A stretch of DNA of 64,000 bases from Uloborus plumipes. Lineage: Eukaryota > Arthropoda > Arachnida > Araneae > Uloboridae. Positions 44,883 to 57,367 of this stretch are shown one piece after another. The stretch lies in NCBI GenBank assembly GCA_038373865.1, contig JAXGGA010003039.1, positions 1 to 64,000 on the forward strand. Direction: 5' to 3'. Both the position numbers and the translations under genes were made by a program. The notes under the pieces were generated by a model, which was not told the origin of the DNA, made no database searches, and saw nothing but the letters and a program-made list of their open reading frames with translations. Within the stretch, counting starts at the first letter, position 1, and every line of letters starts with the position of its first letter.

Positions 44883-45330
44883 ATAAAATTACTGCTTTGC
44901 CGTGTGCGATGTGTTTTTTACTGCTAACCATCAATTTTAGAGTTGATTTTCGATAGTTGTTAATATGTTTTTAATTAATTTAATTCTCAACTTATTGCTA
45001 TTTTTTAAAACTGGAATTGTTTCATTTTCGCATTATTTTTGTTAGATTTTAAAAAACTGATTAATAGAAATGCACATCATAATTACCTTTTAACTAAATA
45101 TTTTCTACTATCAAGATTCCTTTCTACTTCGTTTTGAGCACTGTATTAGAACTTGACCGTATGTCATTTTTCATGTAGTTGGTAAAGTGTCTCCTCCAAA
45201 CTCTGATTGTTTTCTTATCTGATCTCCCAACAAAAGTAAAAAATGACGTTTGGGAAACATTTATAGGCCACCAAGCTAGGGTCAAGATAATGAGATGTAT
45301 CGAATTATTAGTGACATGTAGGCATGTAAA
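44883..45330. other. AT-rich stretch, possible start of a LINE copy
   Basis: No gene. The + strand LINE fragment may begin somewhere in 45190-45330, but the protein match is too weak to place it. Confidence 0.4.
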
Positions 45331-46094
45331 GAAGGATGGCATTGTGTTAAGCTATTCAAATCTCAAGCTAACCAGGAAATTATTTAAAAAAAATGCTATT
45401 TTAATAGGGTAGTGGGCCCTTGGAATAGCCTACCAAAAGAGGTTGTAATAAGCAAGGGAGTGGATAGCTTTAAAAGAGCCATTGATCTTAACCCATTTAT
45501 GCCCAAGTTTTTTTAACATTTTTTTTTTTTTCAATTTTTATCTGCTTAAAACTCTTACTTGGAATGGTTTACATCCATTTTAGGCTTAAAATAGTTCGCT
45601 GTTGCCATATTTATTAAGTTATTTAACGCCCTGTTTATGGGACACTGGGCAGATATGTGAGCAAAATACGACCTTACTTCACTTTGCGTTTGCAAAGTAA
45701 CATTGCAGAAGGCATCTGTGATCAATTTGAAGCTAATCATTTTAAAATAGTTTAATTTTATGAAAAATAAGTTCTCAAAAAAAAAAAAAAAAAACTTACT
45801 TTCTGTAGGCACCCATTCCGGATCGTTGCTTGACTGATTTGTCTGAAAATAGCTGTGAATAAATAAACTCTAATGTCCAAATAGTGGCTCTAGCTGGTTT
45901 TCTTAAGAAGAAGAACTATTTAACTTGTGAAAAACAGCTTTAGTAAAAGGATATACCCATTACAGGTTTTTTCATGCAGTAACTAACAAGCGTCCTGTTT
46001 TTAGGCTACTGGCCAAAAAGGGGATAATTGGGGACTATAATTTGACCAGGACCAGCCTAGCTGGGCCCTTGACCTGTTGGTCGTCACATTTGTA
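45331..46094 (+). pseudogene. LINE 3' end (plus), interrupted by a TTAA element
   Basis: The + strand translation gives NLKLTRKLFKKN, then VVGPWNSLPKEVV and GVDSFKRAID, the same C-terminal signature as the minus copy at 42121-42453. The coding end is cut at 45487 by a TTAA-flanked insertion and resumes after 46027 as TTGGGGACTATAATTTGACC. It ends at the tail GTCGTCACATTTGTA. It is frameshifted and not functional. Confidence 0.82.
45492..46023 (-). mobile_element. TTAA-flanked element, second copy of the 15437 family
   Basis: It begins CCCATTTATGCCCAAG after TTAA (45488-45491) and ends near 46023 before ATAA, a mutated TTAA. It aligns along its length with the complement of 15437-15944. Removing it rejoins the LINE exactly, as judged against the LINE copy at 42170-42200. 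Confidence 0.85.
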
Positions 46095-46365
46095 CAAAGA
46101 TCTAGAAATGTTTCAAGGGAGGGACGATTAACTTTATTACGTATGCTCTACTACACAGCCTTGATTACAAATGTTGACCTCATATGTTTTGGACTTCAAT
46201 TGCGAAAAGCATCCTGCGGAGAGCCCCAAACCTCTCCTTTGTTCGTATTAGAGATAGCCTAAAAACGTTTTTTTTTTCTTGAACTTCAATACTGAAAATT
46301 TATCGGTGGTGAGTCCTTCATGGGAGGGCAATAGCTAAATCGTCTCTCCCTTGTATCCGTCCCTG
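46095..46365 (-). mobile_element. hAT-type MITE in the LINE tail
   Basis: This is an inverted relative of 6817-7089: the complement starts CAGGGACGGATACAAGGGAG. The flanks CATTTGTA (46087-46094) and TATTTGTA (46366-46373) are an 8-bp duplication, with one difference that may reflect the (ATTTGT)n LINE tail itself. Confidence 0.8.
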
Positions 46366-46373
46366 TATTTGTA

Positions 46374-46689
46374 TACTACACTGCAACCTTTCTTGACAAC
46401 AGCATCGTGACGTTTGCGTGACGTTAGCCTATGAAAAACGAGCTAGATAAAACGTCACAGCCTACTTGGCGAATTAGAGGAGATCGCTGATTGCTTGTCA
46501 GCTCTAATTGGCTTCGCCCGTTGTGACGTTCAGTGTCAAGTTAAGTTGCATTCTACTATAGTTGTATTATTTTTTCAAACCGCGAGCAGCCTAAAAGATG
46601 CAAAAAAGTAAATATTGGATTTTTTTTTTGAGCAAATCGAAGAATGAGTAGAAAGAAGTTACTTGTCTAATTGGTCCGTGTTCCCTCCT
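46374..46689. other. Non-coding stretch with paired TGACGTT words
   Basis: GTGACGTTTGCGTGACGTTA near 46410-46430 and GTGACGTTCA near 46521 are repeated CRE-half-like words. No gene recognised. Confidence 0.35.
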
Positions 46690-47560
46690 CCGTCATGCAG
46701 TTTTCTCTTATTTACACCTCTTTAAGAGAATCTTAAGAAATGGCAACTAAGAGGCCTGCTTCTAAATACGGGAGAGTATTCTCTGAATATGTCTTGAAAG
46801 AAACTTGCCGCCGAAGTCGTGTTCCCTCTGACTCCCAGTTTTAAGTGCATGTACCGCAATTAGATGCGTTTTTTGCCCTGGGCTAAATGAGTTAAAAGTG
46901 AAGTCCACAACATTTCTGCCAAAGTAGGCGAGGAAATCAGATACTCGGATAATTTCGAGGCGGCTGGAACAATTACGACGCGCCAGAAATATTTCCTTTT
47001 TCGTTTTGGAAAACGTGACATATTGGGAGTTTCCTCGCCGCAGAGCTCACTGGGAATGTCACAATTCATTATCGCAATCTGAAAGCCGCAGGAAAATTTT
47101 GGGAAATTTCCGTTTGGCAACGTCAGCATTATCGTTCGCGGGCCTTTCATTTGTTAACAACCTGAGCTGTTCGAAAGCCTCCGGGCGTTATTTTGCCATT
47201 TTCGGAAAACGGTTCTAAAGTATTCTTTTGTGAGGCTCGGTCATAAAATGATGCTGTCTTCATTCGGGAGAACGAGAAAGAAGAATGGAAGAAAAAAGAA
47301 AAAAATTAAGGAATAATAATGGCAATAACAAAAGAGCTGAGGAAGTTGAGAGAATTCTTTGCGTCTCACACGTCACCAGCTTTAATTATATTAATTAGAG
47401 TGAAAGTTTCACTTTATAAAAGCTTTTTAAATGGCGGCTGTGGAAATGAAACAAGCCTTGCAGAAAATAACCGTTTTCGACTCCCAACACCTAATTAACC
47501 CCATTGTCTTCATTAAATAAACACGTTTAAAGTCGGATTTAAAGAGCGAACAGTTTCAGA
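46690..47560. promoter_or_regulatory. Long single-copy island, candidate enhancer DNA
   Basis: About 870 bp of balanced, unrepeated sequence with many homeodomain-like TAATTA words (near 47388-47398, 47491), CACCAGCT, and paired GCGCC/GGCG words. Open frames overlap on both strands without domains. It is the largest such block in the window; conservation cannot be tested here. Confidence 0.35.
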
Positions 47561-49549
47561 GATATTCCTGCGCGTTGGGAGGGAGAAAAAAAAATCATCT
47601 CCCATTTGGCGAAATTCTTTCACCGGCATGCAGTTAGTCTCTTCTTTTGTTTCATTTTTCAGCGCAATTTAATCAACGATTCTGACTCTGTCAAAGATCA
47701 AGAACTTTTGTTTGAGAAAAAATGTCAGACAAAGCCGAATACTTTGTTTGTTACAAAATAGATCAGTGTATCATCTTGATTGACTTTTTAAGAATATTTC
47801 TTTGCTTTTATTTCTTAATTAAGCGATGGCGTTTTGTCATTTTGTTCTTCTGATTTTTTTCCCCGATGAAATGTATGCTACTCTTTCAACATCAATTTAT
47901 ATCAGCTCAGTATATCATATTGGACTAATCCTAAAGCCAATTAAGTAGCATTATTACCTCCCAAACCAAAAATGTTGTTCTCTTTAGTTTTTTCCAATGA
48001 GATACACGCTGTTGTTTATTGAAAACAAATTATTTAATGAACGCAGGTTAGTATACTATAATTTCCCAGTCTTTAAAAGGCAATTATGTATTTCTGATCA
48101 AATAACATTTTCCTATGAAATGGATGCAGGCTGCTTTGTCGAAACTTATTTAAATCAAACTAAATTTATATTTAAATGGTCTTTAAAAACCAATAAAAAA
48201 GTATTATTACTTAGTGATCAAAATATTTTACTTTTTTGTTTTCCTCATCATTCATTTCATTTATTTATTTTACTATAAAATGTATGTTACTCTTTCAAAT
48301 TTTATTTAAAGATGATCTGCATACTATACTGAATTAGTATTCAAAAAACAATAGTTGAGTAGTATTATACCTTAGTAAGTCAAATATTTTGTGTTCTTGT
48401 TCTTGGAAAAAAATGATATTTTCAACCATTTGTTTCTTCAAAAACAGTTCATGCGTCAAACTTTGAAAATTTATTTATTCTTTCCCTTTAAGAATTTTAT
48501 TATTTATTTTCTTAATACCAATTACCCTTAACTTGTCCAAATTGCATCTAAGTATCATCTTTAGTCAATGTTTAGAAACGAATCATTCATTCTTATCATT
48601 TTAAAAATCAATTAAAATTTTGTTTTAAAAATTTTAATAATAATAATGCTTTTTAAAAACAATCATACAGAAAGTTTCCAAGTATCAATCTTACGCATAT
48701 ATTTTTATTTACATCATCTGACGAACTAAAGACAATTTTTCCCTCTTGAATATTAATTATGATGTAGTTTCCTAGAAGCAATGTATTTAAACTGGAAATT
48801 ATTGTGTTTTTTTTTTAATAAGGGGGGAAGCGTGGTGCAAAGTGAAATGGTAAAATATTTTCAGTTTGCAGCTTCACCTATCTAGCAATATTTAACTAAG
48901 TTCTTAAACATATACTTGATTCCAGTCAAAAACAGTTTTTTCTTTGTCAGCATTATTTACTATTTTTATCACAACTTTTACTATACCCTCAAAATAGCGT
49001 TTATTCCCCCCCCCCCCAGTACGCTATTCATAAAAAATAAGCTTCTCTCTGAATTCGTGACCAAAGAAGTATTTAATCATCTCTAGTTCAATGCAATTTT
49101 CCAAAAATGCCATACACGCATAAATGTATTGATAGCTTCCGATCGCATTCAAAAATAAACTTCATAAAAAGTATAATGCCAGGAGAATAAAATTATTTCA
49201 TTATTCATTCTTTTTCCGAAATAATCTCAAATGACGCCGAACTAAACGAACTGAACTTTAATTTTCAATCACTGCTGCAAAAAACCAATTAACACTTCCG
49301 AGATGGAGGAATGCGTGAAATGAAAAAATGTTAATTGAATGATTTAAATTAGAAAATAATGGTTTTTAAGAGAAAAAAAATTCCCAAACTTTTACATCGC
49401 AGAATAAAAGAACCGATCCTAATTTTTCGAGCATTGAAACTTTTCTTCGGAATTTCTTTTAAAACTTGAAGACCTTGATGAGGCGAATTTTTCATAATCC
49501 TTTAATTCTTTTGCAAAAAGCCGGGTGGGATGAGTTGTAGCAAATCCTT
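47561..49549. other. AT-rich stretch, no gene recognised
   Basis: A C-run lies near 49010 and A/T-tracts throughout. The 93-codon frame at 47997-48278 has no recognised domain. Confidence 0.5.
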
Positions 49550-49900
49550 TTGTGGTTCAGATCTCTTCAATCGCACTTTGGCGCATTTTTCCTTTGTAGG
49601 GAATCTCTAAAAACAAAAATTCATGCGATGGAAAAAATCTCCCAACTTTTTCGAAGAAAAAAGGAAAGCCAGAGCATTCATGTGGCTACGCTTGACTCCG
49701 TGTTTCCGCTCCAGTTGGTATTCGCCTTCGCTAGATGGCGCTTCTTTTATGGTAATCGGTTGTTCATTCGCTTTGTCGGCTTCGCCCCGTAAATAATAAT
49801 GATAGAAGGATAAAAAAATACTTCCTCTTCTTCGTGATTTGTGATCGACTGTTTGCTGTACTGGCCCTTTTTCATTTCCGGTTGTATGCTGATTCATTAA
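49550..49900. other. Balanced single-copy block with a CTCF-like site
   Basis: Open frames on both strands (49550-49792 and complement 49607-49897) lack known domains. It contains the CTCF-like word listed separately. Confidence 0.3.
49732..49741 (+). promoter_or_regulatory. CTCF-like motif
   Basis: TAGATGGCGC fits the CTCF core YAGRKGGCRS fully. It is in the opposite orientation to the site at 22594-22603. Confidence 0.35.
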
Positions 49901-51985
49901 GCCAGGACCGGAAATTGGGTCCCAAGCGGTTTTTTGGCTTCCACACCCCCACTTTATTTAATGGACTTTTGTTTGTTCGAACACTTTTATAAATACAAAG
50001 TGAAATAATGAGCTAAAAAGAAAAATCAAGGCCCGTTTTGTCAGTGGTTAATTGCACGTGACATTTGAATATGCTGTCACAGCTGCTTGACGTTCAATGT
50101 ACTAGCTCAATTTTAGCAACTTCCTTTTTTTTCTCTCTTTCCTTGCTCGTAATGAAAGTTACAAACCGGAATTCTTTAATTTTCAGAGCCTTTTGTGCGG
50201 TAATTTATTAAAAAGATGAAAAAAAAAATTCTTTTGAAATCTCTAGCCATTATTGAACAAGAATTAAATCATTAGCATGTTCTTCTCTTTAATAAGAGAT
50301 TTTATTTTCCCATCTCTTGGTTATGATTGGAATTAATTGATTTCAAATCTAATTGAAGTTTTGATGCATGACGTCATACCAAGCAGTTAATATTGTCACT
50401 ATTGAAATGGAAATTAATCAAATTACCATTTCGTAAATTTTTGCTTTTGTGTTTCAAACTATCCTTTTGATAATTTTCATTTATCAGTGGCTCAGACTGC
50501 AAGCTTAACAAAAATAACTTTTTCTACTCATCTTGCTTATCATTTCAAGCTGCATCAGTAGAAAAAATTTGTAATTCCAATTACTGCCTTCAAGTGGAGA
50601 AATCCTAAAGACGGACATGCTGCAAACTTAACTTGCTTTTAATTCCACCTGGAAAGTTAGCAATCATGGAATTAACTGGTCTAGTCTCTAAATGCTACAT
50701 TTCAAGCAGGCATGGGAGTCTTTTCCATATTTTTTTACTCATATAAAATTACATACACTGAAAAAATTTGGATAAACAACACATTTTTCTTAATTTAGAA
50801 ATAATAAATACCTAATAAAAAATTAAATAATCTCTGAAACACCCCCCTCGAAAAAAAAACAGATGTCATCCCATTTATGAAGAGTATATTTAAAAAGTGA
50901 AATACATATTTTTATAAAACTTTTCCTGATTAATTCGATGCATAAGCATTCATTTATATTAATTTTTAGTAAAATTTTCTCGCTTATTTCGATGTATAAG
51001 CATTCATTTATACTAAAGCCACCGTTCATTTAACATAAGTAGTATTAAACATTTCTGAAAGCATTTCATGGTGTTTATCAGTATCAAATCTTTACTTAAA
51101 TGAGTTTTTGACGTAAAACTTTTGTGGTTGAAATAATACTTAAGAAATATACCTGTTTTACACAGCATGAATTTGAAGAAAATTTGTTAAATTAAAAAAC
51201 AAAGACTCATTAAATAGAAAGAGAGATTAAAAAAGCTAAAGAAAACTCTGAGTTACAGCTGTAATAATTTTTTCAATGATAAATTTACCTATAGTTTAAA
51301 ATTAAAGAAAAATAAATATTAAAAAAAGAAGAAGTTTAAGGTGCATGTTTGTAAATATTACAAAACTTAACCATCCCTCCGAAAATGAAATAGAGCTGAA
51401 TTTTAGATAAGCACATATGAGCAATAAAATTTATAAAAAGAGATTTATGGTGGGTAGATATTATACGAATGCTTCTTCGCAAACAATATTTCAAGGTTTA
51501 TTTCTATAAGTATACACTGAAAAGGTCATCAGTGTTGTAAATAATAAATGTCAGCTTAATTTAAAGTACATTACGTTAAAAAAAAGTAAATAACAAATAT
51601 ACTAAAAAAGGTTCATCAAAGCTTTCCTTTAAAATTGAAAAAGTTTCAAGCAATGTGTTGCCTTATTAGTGTAGTTTTTAAATTGATATTTGAGCATATT
51701 TTTTTAAGTGCCTTACTTTGAAAAAACTTGATTTTTTTTTCTTCCTTTCCCAAGCACTGGGATTAATATTTTTACATAACTTTATCCCAAAATATTAACA
51801 ACGTATCTCTGGGATTAGTTCCTTCGTCTACCAAGTTGATTAAATGCAGATAAATATAATATTTCTGCAACTTTCAAAAGTTTCAAAATTATTTTTTATT
51901 TATTTTGTCGCAACGAAATTTGTTGTTATTTGAATTGTATATACTCCCGTTCTCTCTCTCTCTCACACACACATATACATATATA
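49901..51985. other. AT-rich stretch, one CRE palindrome
   Basis: ATGACGTCAT near 50369 is a full CRE palindrome. CT and CA runs lie at 51951-51970. Otherwise featureless. Confidence 0.45.
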
Positions 51986-52126
51986 CAGTCGAATTCGCTT
52001 AATAAAATGGACATTTTGCCACAAAAAAATTCTAATAAGCGGGATATTCCATTATCCGAAATGAAAATAATACATTACAATTGTTTGGTACATTGAAAAT
52101 GTACTATATTGCAGATGGTTCGACTG
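51986..52126 (+). mobile_element. pogo/Tigger-like MITE, 141 bp
   Basis: The ends CAGTCGAATTCGCTTAATA and (complement) CAGTCGAACCATC resemble pogo-type termini. TA precedes the left end (51984-51985); TC follows the right end, so the duplication is imperfect. It lies beside a TA microsatellite. Confidence 0.65.
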
Positions 52127-52128
52127 TC

Positions 52129-52131
<3 letters not shown>

Positions 52132-52214
<83 letters not shown>
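52132..52214. repeat. (TA)n microsatellite, 83 bp
   Basis: A pure alternation of T and A. Confidence 0.97.
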
Positions 52215-52216
<2 letters not shown>

Positions 52217-52219
52217 GTG

Positions 52220-52782
52220 GCTCATAAATAAAGCAAGGTTTCATATTGAGAAAAGAGGGAAGTCTTTATGAAAGATTGAACCAGAAGTGAAAGTAGTTTT
52301 CTTTTTCCTGACCAGTAACTTTTCTTTTTCGCCCGGGATGATGTGTTGCCATATCGGTAGCGAAAAAACGACAACCGGCTACTTGCCGATGATTGGCGCT
52401 TGTCTCCAGTTATTTGGGAACAGTCCTTCGGCGGCGAAATATGAGACTTCCCTGGAATACTTTCTTCCCTTCTTATTTTCGGTGTCCCATTTTGCCGCGG
52501 ATACTTCTTCTTTCTTCTCTCCCTCCTGATGTCTTTGTTTTTCTTTTCCCCGACACTTCGGTTCGGCTGATCGTTAAGGAGCGGAGAAGTCCAGCCTACG
52601 ATTTCAGCAGGTAATAGAAAATATTCCCCTGCATTATGTTCTCCCACTTTTGTTCCATGAAATATAACTTTGAAAAAATCAAGGAACAACAATAAATTCC
52701 GGCGCAATTGGGCATGCGGTGATGGGGTTCCGTTGCATCCTTGTGGAAGACCGAAATTATCTTTAGTGTAAGTTTTGCATTA
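52220..52782. other. Balanced single-copy block, overlapping open frames
   Basis: A 161-codon frame on the minus strand (52222-52707) and overlapping plus-strand frames have no recognisable domain. Codon content looks incidental (rich in K, R, S and F). It could be conserved non-coding DNA or an unrecognised exon. Confidence 0.3.
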
Positions 52783-52790
52783 TTTCACAC

Positions 52791-53496
52791 TAGGGATGCA
52801 CCAATAAGCTAATTAGCTGATAACCGATTACCGATAAATCAGCAGTTGATAATCAGCCGATTAATGATAAGGGTGATTGCTTTTCTACTACGAATTTTAC
52901 CATCACTGTTTTTCCTCTTTTGTACAATACCAAGTTTAATTTATTTCTGAGAAAAGATTTTTTTTTTCCATTTTCCTAGTTTTCACAAAACAATTTCAAT
53001 ATTTTATCAAATTTCTTAGAACCAACATCCATGTTATTGTCAATATTATTATTAACACACTGTTAGTGATGTTAATTGGACATAAGAATTCCAAAAAAAG
53101 GGGGGGGGGGAGTCTGTGGCGAGCACTCCAATTTAGGAGTACTTTTAATTCATATTTTAAATAGTTAATAGCAATGTAATTCAATACTTTTATTCTTTGA
53201 AAACTAGAGGTTATATAAAAGCACTGTGCTAATGAGAAAACTATCGCTAGATGAAAAATGTTGCAACATTGTCTATGTATATTTATTCAAAGTGGGAGAA
53301 TTATGTAAAAAAAACTTTATATCAACTGTGTGGATTATTATTACTGTTTATATAATTATTCATCATAGCTTCTTAGTGAAGGTATACTTTAAAGAATAAT
53401 ATTTAAAAATATTTTTTCGGCCGATTAATCAGCCCGATTTTGACAATTATTAATAATAGGCAAAGTGGCTGATTATGGCCGATTAATCGGTGCATA
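52791..53496 (+). mobile_element. Non-autonomous hAT-type element, second copy of the 18874 family
   Basis: The left end TAGGGATGCACCAATAAGC and right end CCGATTAATCGGTGCATA match the family, but the right terminus has lost the bases CCCT. A perfect 8-bp duplication TTTCACAC lies at 52783-52790 and 53497-53504. The missing terminal bases probably make it immobile. Confidence 0.85.
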
Positions 53497-53504
53497 TTTC
53501 ACAC

Positions 53505-55766
53505 ACGCAGTTAGTTCAATTTGAGAAATAAGCTAAACGGTTTTCAGTACTTAAAGGATGAATACTTACTCACACGTGAACAGAGTCGTTAAATAGAAAT
53601 TAGTAGAGAAAAAAACTGAAAAAAAAACTTCGTATGGAATCGTCTTAACTGATCGATTGCCAATTTTGTGAAAAATGTGATCATATGGTATTTTAAAAGT
53701 TTTAAAAGCCCAAAATCCAAAAATCTATAATTGTTTAAGCTCTGTCTTGAGGCTAATTCAGCTGCAAGAGCCCAAGACAATTAGTATAATAAAAGCTTTT
53801 GATAAGAGTTTTTTTAAGATTATGACCGCACTGTTATTAGATACATATTGTATATTATCTCCAGCTCTATATCTGTTTAGTTTGCAGCGCTCTTGTCTTT
53901 TTAATTTCGTCAAAAAGATTACAAAACTTGCTCGAACAGTTTTTTTTTTTTTTTGAGTAACAAGTTACTGGGCTTCATTTCAAAAGCATTTATTGTGTTT
54001 ATCAACATGAATTTCAAATTTGCTGACATGATTTCCAGTCACGAAATTTATAGAGTAACAGGGAAAGTATCTATTCATGTAAATGTTGGGTTTATAAAGC
54101 GGTTCTAAAATTAAAAGTTGACGCAACTTCTGGGTTTTTTAAACATTGAAAAGGGGTTTCCTTTACATAAATGTACAGGTACTTTAAATGCACAGGTGTA
54201 GCTTTAAATGTACAGATTAAGTATTAATATTTAATGTTATACATTGTTTAGAATTTCAAATTTTAACAAAATAACTTTGATTTTACTTACAGGTCCATCA
54301 AATAAACTTCGAATTTCTATTTATCACACATATTTCATGTACTAATTTTTTAGCACATAATTTTAATAAGGACAAAAAACGTTTTAATAACGTTATCAAA
54401 TGTAGTTAAAGTTACTCATAAAATTCACTAAATATGACGTAGCATTCATTTACAGAATAACAGTTAATTCCTAATTGAAATTCAAAAGGGAAAGAAACGC
54501 TTTATCCCCTAAATTATAAATCAAAATGTTGAACGTTTACATTCACTTGTTGGCACTTTTGCATAATCTGTTTTCAGAAACTTTTCATTTATTTCCCTAG
54601 GTTAATTAGGACGTTTAACTACTGAATTTTTCGTGATAGATCTGACTATGTTAATTTATCCACTAGTTTTTTATATTGTCATTAGTTCTAATCTTATACA
54701 ATAATGATAGTAATAAATATACAATAAAATAACAGAACAATAAACAATATTGATAATTAATACTGATATTATCAATATTATTATCATTAATTTGATCATT
54801 TACTAAAGTGTCTTAAGTTATTTTTAATCGATAGCCAAAATGAACATTTCACAAAGATAAAAAAAATATAATGAGGAAACAGTAAACAATAAAATTAATA
54901 TTGTTATTATAATTTTCACTGTCGTTATTTTAATTATTTGCAAAAGTGTTTTTTTCTAGTTTTAATCCGACACCGAGAGGAAAGTTTCACAAAGATAACA
55001 ATGAAAATACAACAATAAAATATCAAAACAATAAATAATTCTAATCTTAATTTTTTTATTACTATTATTATAATTATTTGCAAAAGTGATTTGAGTTAAT
55101 TTTAATCAGGAGCTGAGATGTACGCAAATACAAAGATAATAATAAAAATGCAACAATAAAATAAAAAAACAAAAACAACTAATATTTTCACCATCATTAT
55201 TACTGTAATAGCTTTAATTATTTGCAAAAGCGCGTTGAGATTTCAAAGATGAGACGAACGTTTCATAGAGGGAGGGAGAAACTTGTAAATGTAGTTTCTT
55301 TGCTACAACACAACACCGCAGGGGAAACTGCATTTCCAACCGCTGAGCGGGAAAAAAAAGAAAATGTGCAAAATTTCTGCTGATCTCAAAATTTTTATTC
55401 ATTACACGATTTTTATAATTACAGGAAGGATAGAGCCAACTCTGATGACATCGACATTTTTAAGCACCCCATTTTATAGCATGATTTTTTCCCCTCTAGC
55501 TTAAAATCTAAGCAGATACAAAACAATTCAGATAACAAATAATTCAGAATTAGGCAGTTAAAAAATGAACTGCACTAACTTCAATCCATTCTTTTTGCGA
55601 AATACAGTGCATGAATCCTTAAACATTATTAGAAGACAATAGTGGTGATACACACGCACACAATATAATTTATGTTTTTTTTTTTTTGAAAATGAATTTT
55701 AATTTATCAATTCGTAAAAATCTAAGCATTATTACTCTGAGTGCAAAATGAGACATAAGGTTTTGA
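53505..55766. other. Very AT-rich stretch, no gene recognised
   Basis: 54650-55230 has four loosely repeated blocks with TATTTGCAAAAGTG and ACAATAAAATA words at about 130-150 bp spacing, probably an old AT-rich tandem repeat. Nothing codes. Confidence 0.45.
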
Positions 55767-55969
55767 CCCATTGATGACTGACATTTTTTTTCCAAAGATA
55801 TTTTGTATACTGGTTACACGGCTACAGAACACACTTTACGATGCAATCTGTTAATAGTGAATTGAGACAATATCAACGCAATAATTGAACGCTATTACTT
55901 GGTTGAATTTTTGGTAAATTTAGACACTTTTTGGACCGTTCCTAAAAAGGGAAGCTTGGGATTAATGGG
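55767..55969. mobile_element. Possible TTAA-flanked MITE, eroded
   Basis: The left end CCCATTGATGAC follows TTGA (55763-55766). The right end, complement CCCATTAATCCC, is followed by TTAA (55970-55973). The ends are only partly alike, so confidence is moderate. Confidence 0.5.
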
Positions 55970-55973
55970 TTAA

Positions 55974-56589
55974 GCATTTATATGCATTGAATAACATTCT
56001 TAAAAAAAAGTTTTCTAAGTAGAAAAAGAAAAACAGAAAAGCTAAATTCAAGAACGAAGTTTAAGGTTATACAGAATAATACTCATTTTGAAATGACTCT
56101 AGAGAAGGTGTTTGGCCCTCAATTTATTTTCAACAGATGTATTTAAAATCAATTGCTGATAGGTCTTTTTGAGAATAATTTGAAAATCTAGTTCACTTAA
56201 TCAAATTTTGAGTCAACATTTTGCAGTTCATATCGAACTTTATATTGCGTGCCGTATTTGCCAAGCTAATCTAAAACTTGTTCCGAAACAGAACTACGAG
56301 CGACAGAATCCAACTGATTGATTCCGATCATGAGTGTTCCACTGCTATACGACGAGACTAACTTTCGAAGTTTGAGAAAATTTCAAAAAGTGTTCTTCGC
56401 CTACACCTCACACATAGTAAAGACTAAATAAAATCTCATGACCTTCCTTCTGGGCCATCATTTATCAAGCTCTTCACCCCCCCCCCCACAGAAGGGAAAC
56501 AAACGAAAGGGGGGGGGGGTCGAGACTGAAGACTGTCCGTTCAATCATTCCGCCCCCTCTCCCCCCGTTTAATCCCCTCGTTCAGCCAG
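55974..56589. other. Non-coding stretch with C- and G-runs
   Basis: A C-run near 56477 and a G-run near 56510 stand 25 bases apart and could pair. No gene found. Confidence 0.45.
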
Positions 56590-56830
56590 GGAAGAGGGCC
56601 TTAATCAATCAATGCCCGAATCACCCCTTGTTTGCCGCCCACAATATATCCATCTCGAATCAGGGCGAGAGGCGGGCGCTTTAATTGAAGAAGCTAACAA
56701 GTTAGCGGGGATAACTTTTACCCGGGGAAAAGGGGTGACGAGAGGAATGGGCGAGAGGAATGCAGGATTATGGGGTGAAAAGTGGAGTGTTCTTGCATGC
56801 AAATTCTCGGCAAATTACATTTAGTAGAGG
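56590..56830. other. GC-richer single-copy island, candidate regulatory DNA
   Basis: Contains TTAATTGAAG, AATCAATG, CCCGGG and repeated GAGGCGGGCG-like words. Frames on both strands have no domain. Judged from composition only. Confidence 0.32.
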
Positions 56831-56925
56831 AAATGATTATTAATGTAAAAGTAAACGAAAAGTGAACGTTAAAAGCACAAATAACCATTAACCTCGCATA
56901 AGTTACTATGTCCAGTATACTATTA

Positions 56926-57367
56926 CAGTGGAAAAAAAAGTCGTTTTTACAGTATAATGTAGCTAATTTTATAGTAATTTTACAATAATAAACTATGGAA
57001 TTGCTGATTTTACAGTAATAAACTGTCAAATAGCAAGTTTTACAGTAATAAACTGAAACTGCTAGGTTTGCAGTTTATTACAGAGCATTACACAGCTTTA
57101 AACTGGAACCTCTGCTGCCGGTATTATACTGCTGTTTTTACCGTATAATACAGCTAATTTTAAGGTGATAAACAGTGAAGTTGCTAGTCTTCCAGTAATA
57201 AACAGTAAAATTGCTAGTCTTTCGGTAATAAACAGTAAAATTGCTAGTCTTAAAGTAATTAACTGTAAAATAGTTTTACAGTTTATTACTGTGCATTTTA
57301 CAGTTTTAAACTGGAATCTCTGCTGCCAGTATTCTACTGTAAAAACATCAGTTTAATTATTGCAGTG
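56926..57367 (+). repeat. CACTG-ended repeat family member, 442 bp
   Basis: The complement of the right end is CACTGCAATAATTAAACTG; the left end is an eroded version. The interior includes three tandem units of about 35 bp (AACAGTAAAATTGCTAGTCT, near 57170-57270) and several TTTACAGTTTATTAC words in both orientations. Confidence 0.75.

Noticed and set aside
52222..52707. 161-codon open frame on the minus strand
   Set aside because: Overlapping frames on the other strand are equally open, there is no domain, and the C-terminal end abuts a TA microsatellite.
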